From: Mesorhizobium ciceri biovar biserrulae WSM1271 | Lineage (GTDB): Bacteria; Pseudomonadota; Alphaproteobacteria; Rhizobiales; Rhizobiaceae | Reading direction: 5' to 3' | DNA length: 64,000 nt | Assembly: GCF_000185905.1 (NCBI RefSeq) | Contig: NC_014923.1 | Coordinates: forward strand, 5,975,501 to 6,039,500 | In this document: positions 36,973-47,034 of the stretch, piece by piece | How the letters are laid out: every line of letters begins with the position of its first letter | How positions within the stretch are numbered: position 1 is the first letter of the stretch | The notes under the pieces: generated by a model | The model's database searches: none | What the model was told of the DNA's origin: nothing | What the model saw: the letters and a program-made list of their open reading frames with translations, nothing else | Position numbers and translations under genes: made by a program

Positions 36973-38329
36973 CGGGCTCACCTGGCGTTTGGCGGTTGCG
37001 GAATGGATCGAGCTCATCAGGCGTCGGCGCACGCCGGTCGGCTTGGAACAGGTTGGCAACCTCGAAGACCAGATCACGGGTCCCTTGATAGAGGATCGAG
37101 AGCCTGTGCTGGCTGCCAAGCCGGTCGAAGACGGGGAAGCCGATGCGCATAAGCGGAATGCCAAGGCGTTTCGAGGCCTGGCGTCCATGTGAATGGGTGA
37201 CCAGAAGATCAGCGCCGCTTGCAAGTGATTCCAGATCGCCGAGATCGCCGACCTGAATCGACTCCGCCGGTACCTTTTCCAGAATTTTCGACATATCGGT
37301 CGTCGTGACGGCCGCCGTGATTGCGGAGCCCATGTCGACGAAGAACGCTCCGAATTGATAGAGTTGGTCTGGTTCAGCAGCGATCGCAATTTTCTTGCCT
37401 CCGAAGTGGAAATGTCCGTCGAGCAACGCATCTTGCAGTTGCGCCCGCCGACGGCGGACGCTTGCCGGCACAGGCTGGCCAGAAATAGCCGACAGCAGCG
37501 AAACGAACTGATCGGCGCCCTTCAATCCGGTCAGCGACTGAAACAGCACGTAAGGCACGCCGGTCGCCTTGTAGAGAACCTCGGCCGGGCGGCGCATATG
37601 CTCGCCGATCGCGATGCAGTGCCCGGCCGTGCCGAGCTCGCGGATATCCTCGATGCTCGTTCCGCCATAGGTGGTGGGGACCCAGTGGTCTGGCACGGTA
37701 CCGTCGAGCGAGCCTGAAAGGTCTGGCAAGATCACCGATTGCAGGCCAAAGCTTTCGACGATCTCGCGCAAATGCTCGAGGTCAGCCACGGTGAGGTTCC
37801 AGCCGGGCAAGATTGCAAGTTTTTTGGACTGGCGCGCCCGTTCGCCAGGTCGCGTAACAGCTTCGATCATCGCGGTTACAGCGTTGGCCCAGCCCTCTTC
37901 GAGGGCGCCGGTGAAATCAGGCGTGTTGGCCAGGACGATTTCCGTGCCGGCGAGGTCTTTCGCCCGTTTCAGCCTGATGTCGGCGACGCCGCCTGCGCAA
38001 TCTTCGCCTCGGGTTTCCACCAGGGCCGTCGTGCAGACCCCAATCAGCTTTGGCGTCGTGCGGCTCTTGAGGTTGAGGATGGCCTCTTCCAGATTGTCCG
38101 ACCCGCCGAGGATGGTTGTTATTTCATCCATCGCGGTCGTCTGTAGGGGAATCGTTTCCTTGAAATGCCGCACGAACAGCACGAGGGCGAAGCTGGTGCA
38201 GCCTTGGGCGCCGTGGAACAGCGGCACTGCGCCGTCAATGCCGAGAAACGCCAAGGCGGCACCAAGCGGCTGTGACGATTTCAGTGGATTGACCGAGGCT
38301 GATTTGGTTTGGGGAAGGATGCGGGTCAT
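36947..38329 (-). CDS. nifN: Nitrogenase FeMo-cofactor scaffold subunit NifN
   Basis: A 460-residue subunit of the NifEN scaffold on which the FeMo-cofactor precursor matures. It shows the NifK/NifN pattern at the N terminus (SQPLGAALAFLGIDGAVPLF, then HGAQGCTSFALVLFVRHF) with a conserved cysteine in HGAQGC. Start and preceding nifE stop overlap (ATGA). Normal length and intact. Confidence 0.97.
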   Translation of the reverse strand: MTRILPQTKSASVNPLKSSQPLGAALAFLGIDGAVPLFHGAQGCTSFALVLFVRHFKETIPLQTTAMDEITTILGGSDNLEEAILNLKSRTTPKLIGVCTTALVETRGEDCAGGVADIRLKRAKDLAGTEIVLANTPDFTGALEEGWANAVTAMIEAVTRPGERARQSKKLAILPGWNLTVADLEHLREIVESFGLQSVILPDLSGSLDGTVPDHWVPTTYGGTSIEDIRELGTAGHCIAIGEHMRRPAEVLYKATGVPYVLFQSLTGLKGADQFVSLLSAISGQPVPASVRRRRAQLQDALLDGHFHFGGKKIAIAAEPDQLYQFGAFFVDMGSAITAAVTTTDMSKILEKVPAESIQVGDLGDLESLASGADLLVTHSHGRQASKRLGIPLMRIGFPVFDRLGSQHRLSILYQGTRDLVFEVANLFQADRRAPTPDELDPFRNRQTPGEPDASLLTRH

Positions 38330-39825
38330 AGGATTTCCTCGACAGCCGAAATCGTCCGCGTGGTGGCAGCGAAATTCTGGACAGCGCGCGTCGTCGCCGT
38401 GTCATTGTTGGCGCTGGGCAATTGGTGCTTCCCATCGGGCTGGCAATCCCACGGGGGTCGCTCGCGCACCTGGCGCCAGATCGGGTTGTGAATGGCGAGG
38501 TCGATCTGGCGTACGAGTTCCACCATGCCGTCATAACCGGCGTAAGGGTGCTGGCGCTCCTGATTGATGTCGAGCCAGGGCGTCTTGGCCTTCAGCGCGA
38601 CGAATTGCGTGCGCCCGCCAGACAGCATGATATCGGCCTTGCCTCCAGAGAGGATGGCGTAAAGGTCGCGCGCTGACATCTGCTCGAACATATGGTTGTC
38701 GTCCTTGAGCATCTGTTGGATGCGCACCTTGTCTTCGGGCGTGGATTTCTTGACCGAGGTGCCCACGATCTCCATGCCGATCTCCATCAGCGCATGGACG
38801 ACCGACCAGGACTTCACACCGCCTGTGTTGAGCAGCACGCGCTTGCCTTGGAGCCGCGGCCGGTAGGCCTCAAGCTTCTTCCATGCAACCGCCTCCTGCT
38901 CGGCAATCAGCGTCTCTGCGCGGTCCAGGATCTCCGGATCGGCACCTTTCCTCACCAGCAGCTTGGCAATTCTGCGAAGTGCCTCCGAAGTGTCCGAGAT
39001 CCCGTAGAAGGAGCCTTCGAAGAAGGGGATTCCCCAGCGCTCCTCCATCTTGCGGGCTAGAGTGATGAGGGCCGTCGAGCACACCACCATGGCCGCCCGG
39101 GCGCTGTGCCCGGAAGCTACGTCGCGATAGCGCGCGTCGCCCGGAATGCAGGCGCGCACCCGGATCCCGAGCCGATCCAGGAGCGGCTTTACCAGCCAGA
39201 ATTCGCCGCAAAGGTTGAATTCACCAAGGATGTTGATGTCATACGGGCCGGCGTCGTCGGGTTCCACCGTGCCGATGACATGGTCGAGCAACGCCTCCGC
39301 GGCAAGCTTGTTGCCGAGGTTCTTGGAGCCAGCCAAGCCCGGCGCGTTGACGGGAACCACGGCCAGGCCGAACTTTTCGGCGGCGCGTTTGCAGACGGCC
39401 TCGATATCGTCGCCGATGAGCGCCGTCACGCAGGTCGAATAGACAAAGACTGCTGCGGGCGCATAGGTCTCCGTGATTTGGCGGATCGCCTTGAAGAGCT
39501 TCCGCTCCCCCCGCCCCATCACCACATCGAATTCGGTGAGGTCGGTCGTGAAGCTTGTGCGCCACAAGGTTGGCCCGGACGAAGCTGCACCGCGGTTGTC
39601 CCAGGAATTTCCCTCGCAGGCGAGCGGCGCATGCACCAGGTGGGCAACGTCAGTGATCGGCTGCAGGACGATCTTGGCCCCGTCGAAGGCGCAGCCGCCC
39701 GCTGCCGCTCCCGGCGTCAGCGGCCGTGCGCAGCCTTCCTTGCGCGCCTTGGCGTCCTTGCCACGGTTCTTGTCGCAGGCGGGCTCGTCGAAAACGTCTT
39801 GGATCTTGGCACTGAGCGCGGTCAT
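38326..39825 (-). CDS. nifE: Nitrogenase FeMo-cofactor scaffold subunit NifE
   Basis: A 499-residue partner of NifN. Cluster-ligand regions are visible as ARPLTPGAAAGGCAFDGAKI, VHAPLACEGNSW and YSTCVTALIGDD. The ATG at 39825 (MTALSAKIQDVF) is preferred over one 7 codons upstream; TTGGGGGC lies upstream of it. It follows nifK by 62 bases. Confidence 0.97.
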   Translation of the reverse strand: MTALSAKIQDVFDEPACDKNRGKDAKARKEGCARPLTPGAAAGGCAFDGAKIVLQPITDVAHLVHAPLACEGNSWDNRGAASSGPTLWRTSFTTDLTEFDVVMGRGERKLFKAIRQITETYAPAAVFVYSTCVTALIGDDIEAVCKRAAEKFGLAVVPVNAPGLAGSKNLGNKLAAEALLDHVIGTVEPDDAGPYDINILGEFNLCGEFWLVKPLLDRLGIRVRACIPGDARYRDVASGHSARAAMVVCSTALITLARKMEERWGIPFFEGSFYGISDTSEALRRIAKLLVRKGADPEILDRAETLIAEQEAVAWKKLEAYRPRLQGKRVLLNTGGVKSWSVVHALMEIGMEIVGTSVKKSTPEDKVRIQQMLKDDNHMFEQMSARDLYAILSGGKADIMLSGGRTQFVALKAKTPWLDINQERQHPYAGYDGMVELVRQIDLAIHNPIWRQVRERPPWDCQPDGKHQLPSANNDTATTRAVQNFAATTRTISAVEEIL

Positions 39826-39887
39826 CGCGTCAGCCCCCAAACCCAATTCGGCGACGAACCGCCTGCGCGAAAAGCTGGCCGTATGTT

Positions 39888-41429
39888 TCAGCGGGTGAGG
39901 TCATAGGAATAGTCCGTCACGCCCGTCTGGCTCGTCTCGCGATCGAGTTTGTCGAAGATCTTGTCGAGGATCGTGGTCAGCACGCGCAATCCGCCTTGAT
40001 AGCCCATGAGCGCAAAACGATGGTGATGGTGCCGGTCGAAGATCGGAAACGTCAGGCGGATCAGCGGCGTGCCGGTGTCACGCTCCAGATACTTGCCATA
40101 GGAATTGCCGATCAGCAGGTCGACCGGCTCGGTGAAGAGCAGCGACCGCATCGCCCACAGGTCCTTGCCGGCCCAGACCTGGGCATCCGCGCCGAAGGGC
40201 GAGGCGTCAAGCAGCTCCTGCAACTCGGCTTGCCAGGCCGAGGAGCCGTTGGTGGCCAGGCAATGTGTCGGCTCGCCGCCGGTCTCCATGACGAAGCGGG
40301 CCATGGCGTACACGAAGTCCGGGTCGCCGTAGATCGCGTACTTCTTGCCGTGCAGCCAGGATTGGCTGTCGGCCATGGCATCAACCAGTCGGCCGCGCTC
40401 CAGTCGGATTGCCTCGGGGATTTCCTTGCCGGAAAGCGCCGACACCTTCATCAGCAATTCGTCGGTCGCCTGGACGCCGAGCGGATAATGGAAGGAAGCC
40501 GTGGCCTGCCCAACTTGCCCGCAATAGTCGAGCGTTTTTCGGGTGTTGTAGTGCTGGAGCGAAAGCGTTGCCTCGGCGTCGAGTGCCCCCTTCACCTCTT
40601 CGATCTTCGTGCCGCCGTCATACATGCGGTATTCCCCGTCCGATGGCGTGTCGAACTGGTCAGAGGCGTCCTGGATGAAGGTGTAGGACACACCCATCAT
40701 ATCGAGCAGGCGTTTGAGTTCCCGGTTGTTGCCGACGCAGAAGCCGTCGAAGCCCGGAATGACGTTGATGGTTCCCTTGGCCTCCGTGCGCTCCTGGCCT
40801 TTCCAGAAGTGCTCTAGAATGCCCTTCAGCATGCCGTCATAGCCGTCGATATGGCTGCCGACGAAGGCCGGCGTGTGGGCGAAGGGCACGTCAAAGTCGC
40901 TCGGCACCGACTTTTCGTCTTTGGCGTTCTCGATGAAGCTGTGCAGGTCGTCGCCTATGACCTCGGCCATACAAGTCGTCGACACTGCGATCATCTTGGG
41001 GTCGTAAAGCTGGTATGTGTTGGCGAGCCCGTCGACCAGGTTCTTCAGGCCCCCGAACACTGCCGCGTCCTCCGTCATCGAGGAGGAAACTGCCGAAGCA
41101 GGCTCCTTGAAATGGCGCGATAGATGAGAGCGGTAGTAGGCCACGCAGCCCTGGCTACCGTGGACGAAGGACATGGTCCGCTCGAAGCCTGCGGCCGCGA
41201 ACACCGCGCCGAGCGGCTGGCAGGCCTTGGCGGGATTAATCACAAGCGCTTGTCGGGCGAGGTTCTTTTCGCGGTACGCCCAGGTCTTGGTGAATTCACC
41301 CTGATCGGCAACGATCTGATCCGGGTGCGGACATTCGAAATTCAGCTTCTTCTCGGCGAGCATCTGCCTGTATTCCGGCTCGCGGAACAGCGGAGCGTGG
41401 TCGAGAATCTTTTCGGCCGACTGCGGCAT
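39888..41429 (-). CDS. nifK: Nitrogenase MoFe protein beta chain
   Basis: A 513-residue beta subunit of dinitrogenase. P-cluster ligand regions are present: KACQPLGAVFAAAGFE, HGSQGCVAYYRSHLSRHFKE and STTCMAEVIGDD. The start MPQSAEKILDHAPLF at 41429 has GAGGTAATACC upstream; the in-frame extension of 11 codons is not family-like. It is 134 bases downstream of nifD in the nifHDKENX operon. Confidence 0.98.
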   Translation of the reverse strand: MPQSAEKILDHAPLFREPEYRQMLAEKKLNFECPHPDQIVADQGEFTKTWAYREKNLARQALVINPAKACQPLGAVFAAAGFERTMSFVHGSQGCVAYYRSHLSRHFKEPASAVSSSMTEDAAVFGGLKNLVDGLANTYQLYDPKMIAVSTTCMAEVIGDDLHSFIENAKDEKSVPSDFDVPFAHTPAFVGSHIDGYDGMLKGILEHFWKGQERTEAKGTINVIPGFDGFCVGNNRELKRLLDMMGVSYTFIQDASDQFDTPSDGEYRMYDGGTKIEEVKGALDAEATLSLQHYNTRKTLDYCGQVGQATASFHYPLGVQATDELLMKVSALSGKEIPEAIRLERGRLVDAMADSQSWLHGKKYAIYGDPDFVYAMARFVMETGGEPTHCLATNGSSAWQAELQELLDASPFGADAQVWAGKDLWAMRSLLFTEPVDLLIGNSYGKYLERDTGTPLIRLTFPIFDRHHHHRFALMGYQGGLRVLTTILDKIFDKLDRETSQTGVTDYSYDLTR

Positions 41430-41563
41430 TGGTATTACCTCTTTTCCATCTGGCCGCGCCATACGGCAGCTCAGGTACGTCGAGACGTTTGCGGTTTCCC
41501 GAGGCTCACAAGCCGCGGGGGTTCATCGTCTCTCTGGGGGAGACTAGGCCTTGGACAGGGCGT

Positions 41564-43066
41564 CTATTCGGCAGCCATCGCCTGCCCGCGGGACGGGCCT
41601 TGTTTCCAAGGTGCCTGGTAGAGGTCCCAGACCGGATTGTTGATCGCAAGATCCACGTCGCGCGCGAAAATGGCGAAGCCGTCATAGCCATGATAAGGTC
41701 CCGAATAGTCCCAGGAGTGCATTTGACGGAACGGGATACCCATCTTCTGCACGGGGTATTTTTCCTTGATGCCAGAGCCAACCAGGTTGGGGCGAACTCC
41801 CTCGATGAACTTCTCCAACTCATAGCCGGTAACGTCGTCATAGATCAGGGTGCCATTCTTTGCGTAATGGCCCGTGCGTTGATAGTCATCGTTGTGAGCG
41901 AACTCGTAGCCGGTGCCAACGATGACCATGCCGAGGTCTTCGTAAGCTGTGATGACGTGGCGGGGGCGCAGGCCGCCGACGTAGAGCATGACGGTATTGC
42001 CTTCGAGGCGCGGCCGGTACTTTGAGATGACGGCGTCGACAAGCGGTCTGTACTTGGCGATGACCTTCTCGACTTTCTCCTCGATTTCGGAGCCGAAATG
42101 CTTGGCTATTTTACGCAGGGAGGTCTCGATCTGGGACGGTCCGAAGAAATTGTACTCCATCCAGGCGACGCCATACTTTTCCTCCATATGCCGGCAGATG
42201 TAGTTCATCGACCGGTAGCAGTGGATGAGATTGAGCTTGGCCTTCGGGGCGCGCTCGATCTCGGCCAGTGTCGCGTCACCGGACCAGTTGCCGACCACGC
42301 GCAATCCTATCTCCTCAAGCAGGATGCGCGAGGCCCACGCGTCGCCGCCAATATTGTAGTCGCCGATCACGTTGACGTCGTAAGCACCGGCCTCGAAATC
42401 GACGTCCTTCTTGTCGAAGACCCAGTCGCGGATGGAGTCATTGGCGATATGGTGGCCGAGTGATTGCGAGACGCCGCGGAAGCCCTCGCAGCGCACCGGC
42501 ACGATAGTCTTTTCGTACTCCTTGGCCTTCTTGCGAGAAACTGCCTCGGTGTCATCGCCAATGAGACCGATCGGGCATTCGGATTGCACCGTGATGCCGT
42601 TATTCAGCGGAAACAGTAGCTCGATCTCATCGATGATCTGTTCCAGTTTCTTGTCACCGCCGAAGACAATGTCTTTCTCCTGGAAATCGGATGTGAACTG
42701 CATTGTCCCGAACGTGTCGATGCCCGTTGTTCCGACGTAGTAGTTGCGGCGCTGTGACCAGGAATATTGGCCGCAACCGACGGGGCCGTGCGAGATATGG
42801 ACCATATCCTTGACCGGACCCCAGACCACGCCCTTTGAACCGGCATAGGCGCAGCCGCGTATGGTCATCACTCCCGGAATGGACTTGATGTTCGATTTGA
42901 CGTCGCATTCGGAAAGGATCTCGCTTTCCCCGCCGGCCTGGTCCCCGCTCTTTGCGACGCTGAGATGCTTTTTGCGGCGCTTCGCCGCTTTGTCCGGATA
43001 TTGCGATAGCACCTCCTCAATAAGCTTCGCATGGAGAGCACCATCATTCTCGTATTCCAGGCTCAT
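41564..43066 (-). CDS. nifD: Nitrogenase MoFe protein alpha chain
   Basis: A 500-residue alpha subunit carrying FeMo-cofactor. P-cluster cysteines lie in RGCAYAGSKGV, GPVGCGQYSW and SECPIGLIGDD; the FeMo-co cysteine lies in CEGFRGVSQSLGHH-type context downstream, and the cofactor histidine region is RQMHSWDYSGPYHGYDG. Full length and intact. It begins 91 bases after nifH. Confidence 0.98.
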   Translation of the reverse strand: MSLEYENDGALHAKLIEEVLSQYPDKAAKRRKKHLSVAKSGDQAGGESEILSECDVKSNIKSIPGVMTIRGCAYAGSKGVVWGPVKDMVHISHGPVGCGQYSWSQRRNYYVGTTGIDTFGTMQFTSDFQEKDIVFGGDKKLEQIIDEIELLFPLNNGITVQSECPIGLIGDDTEAVSRKKAKEYEKTIVPVRCEGFRGVSQSLGHHIANDSIRDWVFDKKDVDFEAGAYDVNVIGDYNIGGDAWASRILLEEIGLRVVGNWSGDATLAEIERAPKAKLNLIHCYRSMNYICRHMEEKYGVAWMEYNFFGPSQIETSLRKIAKHFGSEIEEKVEKVIAKYRPLVDAVISKYRPRLEGNTVMLYVGGLRPRHVITAYEDLGMVIVGTGYEFAHNDDYQRTGHYAKNGTLIYDDVTGYELEKFIEGVRPNLVGSGIKEKYPVQKMGIPFRQMHSWDYSGPYHGYDGFAIFARDVDLAINNPVWDLYQAPWKQGPSRGQAMAAE

Positions 43067-43157
43067 GGGACCCCTTTCAAGGTGTCTGGTGACGCCTCAC
43101 CGACGAGGCGCCGTTCTTTGCAAGGCGTGCCACCTCAAGGAGGGCGCCCAATATCGG

Positions 43158-44051
43158 TTACTGGGCTGCCGCCTTTGCCGCTTCCTTGGCCTGGAGCTCG
43201 GCAAGCATCTGCTCGTCGGTTTTCATGATGCCGAAATCGAGCAGCATGTCCTCGAGCTCCTCCATGGTAATCGGGGTCGGGATGGTACCCTGGCCAGAAT
43301 TCGCATGTATCTTCTCAGCCAGCGCGCGGTATTCTCCGGCCTGCTTGGAGTCGGGCGCATATTGGATCACTGACATCTTTCTGAGCTCGGCGTGCTGGAC
43401 GATGTTGTCGCGCGGCACGAAGTGGATGAGCTTGGAGTTGAGCCTGGAAGCCAGTGCTTCGGCCAGGTCAAGCTCACGGTCGGTCTGACGCTCGTTACAG
43501 ATCAGTCCGCCGAGCCGAACACCGCCCGAATGTGCATATTTCAGGATGCCCTTGGCGATATTATTGGCGGCATAGAGCGCCATCATCTCCCCGGACATGA
43601 CGATATAGATTTCCTGCGCCTTGCCCTCGCGGATCGGCATCGCGAAACCGCCGCAAACCACGTCCCCGAGCACGTCGTAGGAGACATAGTCGACATCGTC
43701 GTAGGCGCCGTTCTCCTCAAGGAAATTGATTGAGGTGATGACGCCGCGGCCGGCGCAGCCCACACCCGGCTCCGGGCCGCCGGACTCCACGCACTTGATG
43801 CCTCTGTAGCCTACCTTAAGCACGTCCTGAAGCTCGAGGTCTTCCACCGAACCTTCCTGTGCCGCGAGATGCAGGACAGTATCCTGAGCCTTCGAGTTCA
43901 GGATCAGGCGGGTGGAATCCGCTTTGGGGTCGCAGCCGACGATGAGGATTCGCTGCCCGAGGTCGACGAGGGCGGCGAGCGTATTTTGGGAGGTGGTGGA
44001 CTTGCCGATGCCGCCCTTGCCGTAAAAGGCGATCTGACGCAGACCTGACAT
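43158..44051 (-). CDS. nifH: Nitrogenase iron protein (dinitrogenase reductase)
   Basis: A 297-residue homodimeric ATPase that passes electrons to NifDK. The P-loop GKGGIGKST, the [4Fe-4S] cysteines in GVGCAGRG and VVCGGFAMP, and the switch region are intact. The start MSGLRQIAFYGKGG at 44051 follows GGAAGG; the frame extends 16 codons upstream but that part is the leader. It is the first gene of nifHDKENX, with a -24/-12 promoter and NifA site upstream. Confidence 0.99.
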   Translation of the reverse strand: MSGLRQIAFYGKGGIGKSTTSQNTLAALVDLGQRILIVGCDPKADSTRLILNSKAQDTVLHLAAQEGSVEDLELQDVLKVGYRGIKCVESGGPEPGVGCAGRGVITSINFLEENGAYDDVDYVSYDVLGDVVCGGFAMPIREGKAQEIYIVMSGEMMALYAANNIAKGILKYAHSGGVRLGGLICNERQTDRELDLAEALASRLNSKLIHFVPRDNIVQHAELRKMSVIQYAPDSKQAGEYRALAEKIHANSGQGTIPTPITMEELEDMLLDFGIMKTDEQMLAELQAKEAAKAAAQ

Positions 44052-44138
44052 TAATAGGTTTCCTTCCTTGGTTTTATCCGTCGCGGCTGCCCGGGACACA
44101 AATGCCGATGGGCAGCTCTTGCCGCCTCACAACGAGGT

Positions 44139-44155
44139 CTCAAGATTCGTGCCAA
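44139..44155 (-). promoter_or_regulatory. σ54 (-24/-12) promoter of nifH
   Basis: Minus-strand TTGGCACGAATCTTGAG, about 85 bases before the nifH ATG. Confidence 0.88.
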
Positions 44156-44262
44156 CTTTTCCGAAGGACAGCCAAAGCGGGATTTTTCCTTTTGGCTCAA
44201 GCTAGTTAGCTTGTGCGCTAACAAGTGCTCGCTGGCAGATAGATTATTGTTGGAACGAGCCG

Positions 44263-44278
44263 TGTAGCGGACCCGACA
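44263..44278. promoter_or_regulatory. NifA upstream activator sequence (nifH/MFS)
   Basis: TGT-AGCGGACCCG-ACA, exact TGT-N10-ACA, about 108 bases upstream of the nifH -24 element. An inverted repeat GTTAGC-N6-GCTAAC (44205-44222) lies between them. Confidence 0.85.
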
Positions 44279-44520
44279 ATGCCCGACACAAAACGTCAGG
44301 TTCGAGCCACCGGAAATGGTCCTTTGAGTCAGAGCCGGTTTTTGGCTGCTTAAAGGCGGCGGTCATAGCGACCGGCTCGCGTCGTCCCGTCACGGAACAT
44401 CAGACGTCCGTGCTCGGAACTGCTGGCGCGCATGGCTGGTTCGAGACGGAAGCCGTGGTCGGCATAGAACAGCCTGATGAGACGTCTGCCGACGATGACA
44501 CCCCCGTCGGGCACGGAGAA

Positions 44521-44537
44521 CCGGCACCGAAATTGCA
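44521..44537 (+). promoter_or_regulatory. Probable σ54 (-24/-12) promoter of the MFS gene
   Basis: CCGGCACCGAAATTGCA fits GGCAC-N5-TTGC with correct spacing, 93 bases before the MFS start. It could share the NifA site at 44263. Confidence 0.55.
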
Positions 44538-44629
44538 CGCCCTACTATCACAAGATGTCGGGCAGCGATGGCGCGCTTTTGCCTTTAGTTCGGATCATCG
44601 CAGCCAACCCATGTTGGGCGAGAATGTTC

Positions 44630-45850
44630 ATGACCGAATCGGCGACGGGTCTTATCGAAACTGTTCTGCACGGCCCAGAAACGCCGGATCGACTATCTCC
44701 TCCCGCATGGGGTGCGGTCATTTCGCTTGCTTTGGGCACCTTCGGGCTGGTGGCGGCAGAGTGTCTGCCAGCCAGCGTGCTGACGCTGATAGCGCACGAT
44801 CTCGGTATCTCAGTGGATGCGGTTGGATATGCGATCACAGCGACGGGCATTGCTGCGGCGATCTCAGCGCCGACGATGGCCATTATTACAAAGCGCCTGG
44901 ACCGCAGGACCGTCCTGTGGGCAATGATGCTGCTTCAGATCCTGTCCAACCTCCTGGTGGCAGTCGGGTCGTCGCTGCCGGTTTTGCTGGCAGCACGCGT
45001 TATGCTCGGCATTGCGCTCGGAGGCTTCTGGTCGATTTCGGCATCGCTGGCGATACGGCTCGTTCCAAATCATCTTCTGCCGCGCGCCATGTCAATCATC
45101 CTCGCCGGCGTTTCGGTCGCTCTCGTATGCGTGCCTGCATTCGGCGCCGTCGTCGGCGGCAGCTTGGGATGGCGAGTGGCCTTCACGCTCACCGCAGTGC
45201 TTAATGCTGTTACGCTGCTGGTGCTGCTTTTAACGATGCCGACGCTGCCTCCGGTTGAAATGGCTGGATTCCGCAGTCTGCTGGATGCGGCCAAAGATCC
45301 GACCATCAAGGTCGCACTTTTGGTCGTACTGCTGGTCGCTTCTGGGCACTTCACCAGCTTCAGCTATATTCGGGTCTTCCTCGAGACGACTCCCAAGCTC
45401 GGTACCAACGGGATCTGGATATTGTTGCTCCTTTCTGGCATAAGCGGCTTCTTCGGCAGTTTTGCCGGAGCATTCCTGGCCAAACACAGTCTCAAGGCAG
45501 TCGCGGCCCTGCCATCCTTCCTTATGGCGATAGCCGCTGTCTCGTTGCTGAAGTTTGGAGCATCGACCTATGCCTCGGCGATTGCGGTTTCCGTATGGGG
45601 CTTTGCCTTCGGCGCGGTGCCGGTGGGGTTGCAGACTTGGATACTGCTGCGTGCCGTCCCCGAGCAGGCCGAAAGCGCCGCCGTGCTGATGACCTCAACG
45701 TTCCAGGTAGCCATCGCAGCCGGCGCGATTTTCGGCGGACTGCTGCTGAATGATCCCGACCACGTCACGGGTGTCTTTGCCTACACCGCAATTGCCACAT
45801 TGCTCGCGGCACTCACAGTGTTCGTATTCGACCCGAAACACGCAACCTAA
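44630..45850 (+). CDS. MFS transporter, DHA1 type
   Basis: A 406-residue protein with about twelve membrane segments, from AVISLALGTFGLVAAECLPA to TAIATLLAALTVFVF. It has MFS motif A-like loops (TKRLDRRTVLW) and the AraJ/arabinose-efflux-like ALGGFWSISASLAIRLVP. It probably exports a small molecule or sugar; substrate unknown. The start at the ATG at 44630 (MTESATGLIETV) was chosen because the 51 upstream codons are not hydrophobic or family-like. It is divergent from nifH across about 580 bases that contain a NifA site. Confidence 0.88.
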   Translation: MTESATGLIETVLHGPETPDRLSPPAWGAVISLALGTFGLVAAECLPASVLTLIAHDLGISVDAVGYAITATGIAAAISAPTMAIITKRLDRRTVLWAMMLLQILSNLLVAVGSSLPVLLAARVMLGIALGGFWSISASLAIRLVPNHLLPRAMSIILAGVSVALVCVPAFGAVVGGSLGWRVAFTLTAVLNAVTLLVLLLTMPTLPPVEMAGFRSLLDAAKDPTIKVALLVVLLVASGHFTSFSYIRVFLETTPKLGTNGIWILLLLSGISGFFGSFAGAFLAKHSLKAVAALPSFLMAIAAVSLLKFGASTYASAIAVSVWGFAFGAVPVGLQTWILLRAVPEQAESAAVLMTSTFQVAIAAGAIFGGLLLNDPDHVTGVFAYTAIATLLAALTVFVFDPKHAT

Positions 45851-46814
45851 CCGCCTGGTGGGAGAGAAGCTCGCCGTCGAGGTGGACTCGCACCAGCCGC
45901 GCGACGCGGTCTGCCCACGATACTTTTTCGATCCAGGCCTTCGTCTCGCCTAGGACGGCCGCCTAATTCGCGGTACTGCCTCTTCCACGTCGGCTCTTCA
46001 ACGGGCATGGACCAGCGCCGGTGCCTTGCCGGCCTGCACCGAGACTACAGCGAGCGATCAGCGCTCGGCCCGGGCGGACTTGGTCAGGTTGCGCAGCCCA
46101 TCTTCGCCGACATCGATGTCCTGATATTGCAAGGGTGTCAGCGCAACGACGGTCTCACCTCTCGAATGACTATGTCCGACAACTTCATGGCAACGAACTC
46201 GTCCCGCTGGTGGACGCCGACGAGCTTGGGAGATAAGGGCGCAATCTGCTCTTCAATGAGCGTTTGAACGTCGGGCACAAATGGGCAGCAAACTTTTTCG
46301 GCGCGAGCTAGCGAGACCCGTCAAATCATCGGTTTTGAAATGCCGATTTAGTGCCTGTCCAGGCATAGCGACCGATATAGGTCACAGAAATCCTTTCAGT
46401 TGAGTTGGAGCGGAAGATCAATGCGCTCCTGCATCAAGCGTCCTTAGGGGCAGCCGAGGCTCTCCTCGAAATTTGCAGACGTCCCACTGACAAGATTGTT
46501 GGCTATTTGCGTGCCCGGTTGGCGCTCCGTTGCGTTCTGCCGGTTCCCGCAAACAGCGGACGCTTCTTGGCGACCTTTGGGTCGGCTTTGCGACAATTCT
46601 AGTCCAGTTTCCGACACAATAGATTTCGATAGGGACGCTCGGCGAGAGGAACACCAAGCGTGTAAAGATCGTAGCGAAAGCGATCCTTATCGAATCCGGA
46701 TCGTGGCGCTGCCGGCCTGCGTTCACGTTAGTCGCACGTAAAAACACGCCAGGGCAAACACACTGTGCAATCGCTGTGCCGGCCGATGCGGGGTATTGCC
46801 CGGGCTTGCCCTGT
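45851..46814. other. No convincing gene
   Basis: About 960 bases without a supported ORF. On the minus strand a broken stretch near 46050-46200 (LTPLQYQDIDVGEDGLRNLT) looks like protein but lacks a start and meets stops. A plus frame at 46405-46602 (65 codons) has no family. Confidence 0.35.
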
Positions 46815-46831
46815 CTGGCCCGTCCTTTGCC
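46815..46831 (+). promoter_or_regulatory. Probable σ54 (-24/-12) promoter upstream of prxS-rpoN
   Basis: CTGGCCCGTCCTTTGCC has GG-N10-GC spacing and TTTGC at -12; the -24 half differs at one consensus base. It is about 220 bases before the hypothetical gene and 900 before prxS. No exact TGT-N10-ACA was found nearby. Confidence 0.5.
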
Positions 46832-47034
46832 AGCCGGCGCCGGACGCGTGAATACCCTCTCTACACAGGACTTTTGTTCGGTGTGATGACGTGACGGCTC
46901 TGGCGCGCACCTCCGGTTGGCGAAGACGTCGTCTCGAAGCGATAGCGCTGGTGCAGGAGCAGCTTCATTGGAAATGGCATGCCGCTTGCTGCCTTGTGCT
47001 TAGAGCCCATCAAACCAGGAAGAAGGTGACTACC

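Noticed and set aside
36973..37431. Long 5' extension of nifX
   Set aside because: The 153 extra codons overlap nifN in another frame and show no family similarity.
39106..40817. Long plus-strand ORFs opposite nifE and nifK
   Set aside because: Antisense shadows caused by high GC third positions; no domains.
44350..44538. 62-residue minus-strand ORF between nifH and the MFS gene
   Set aside because: No family, no RBS, and it overlaps the regulatory region.
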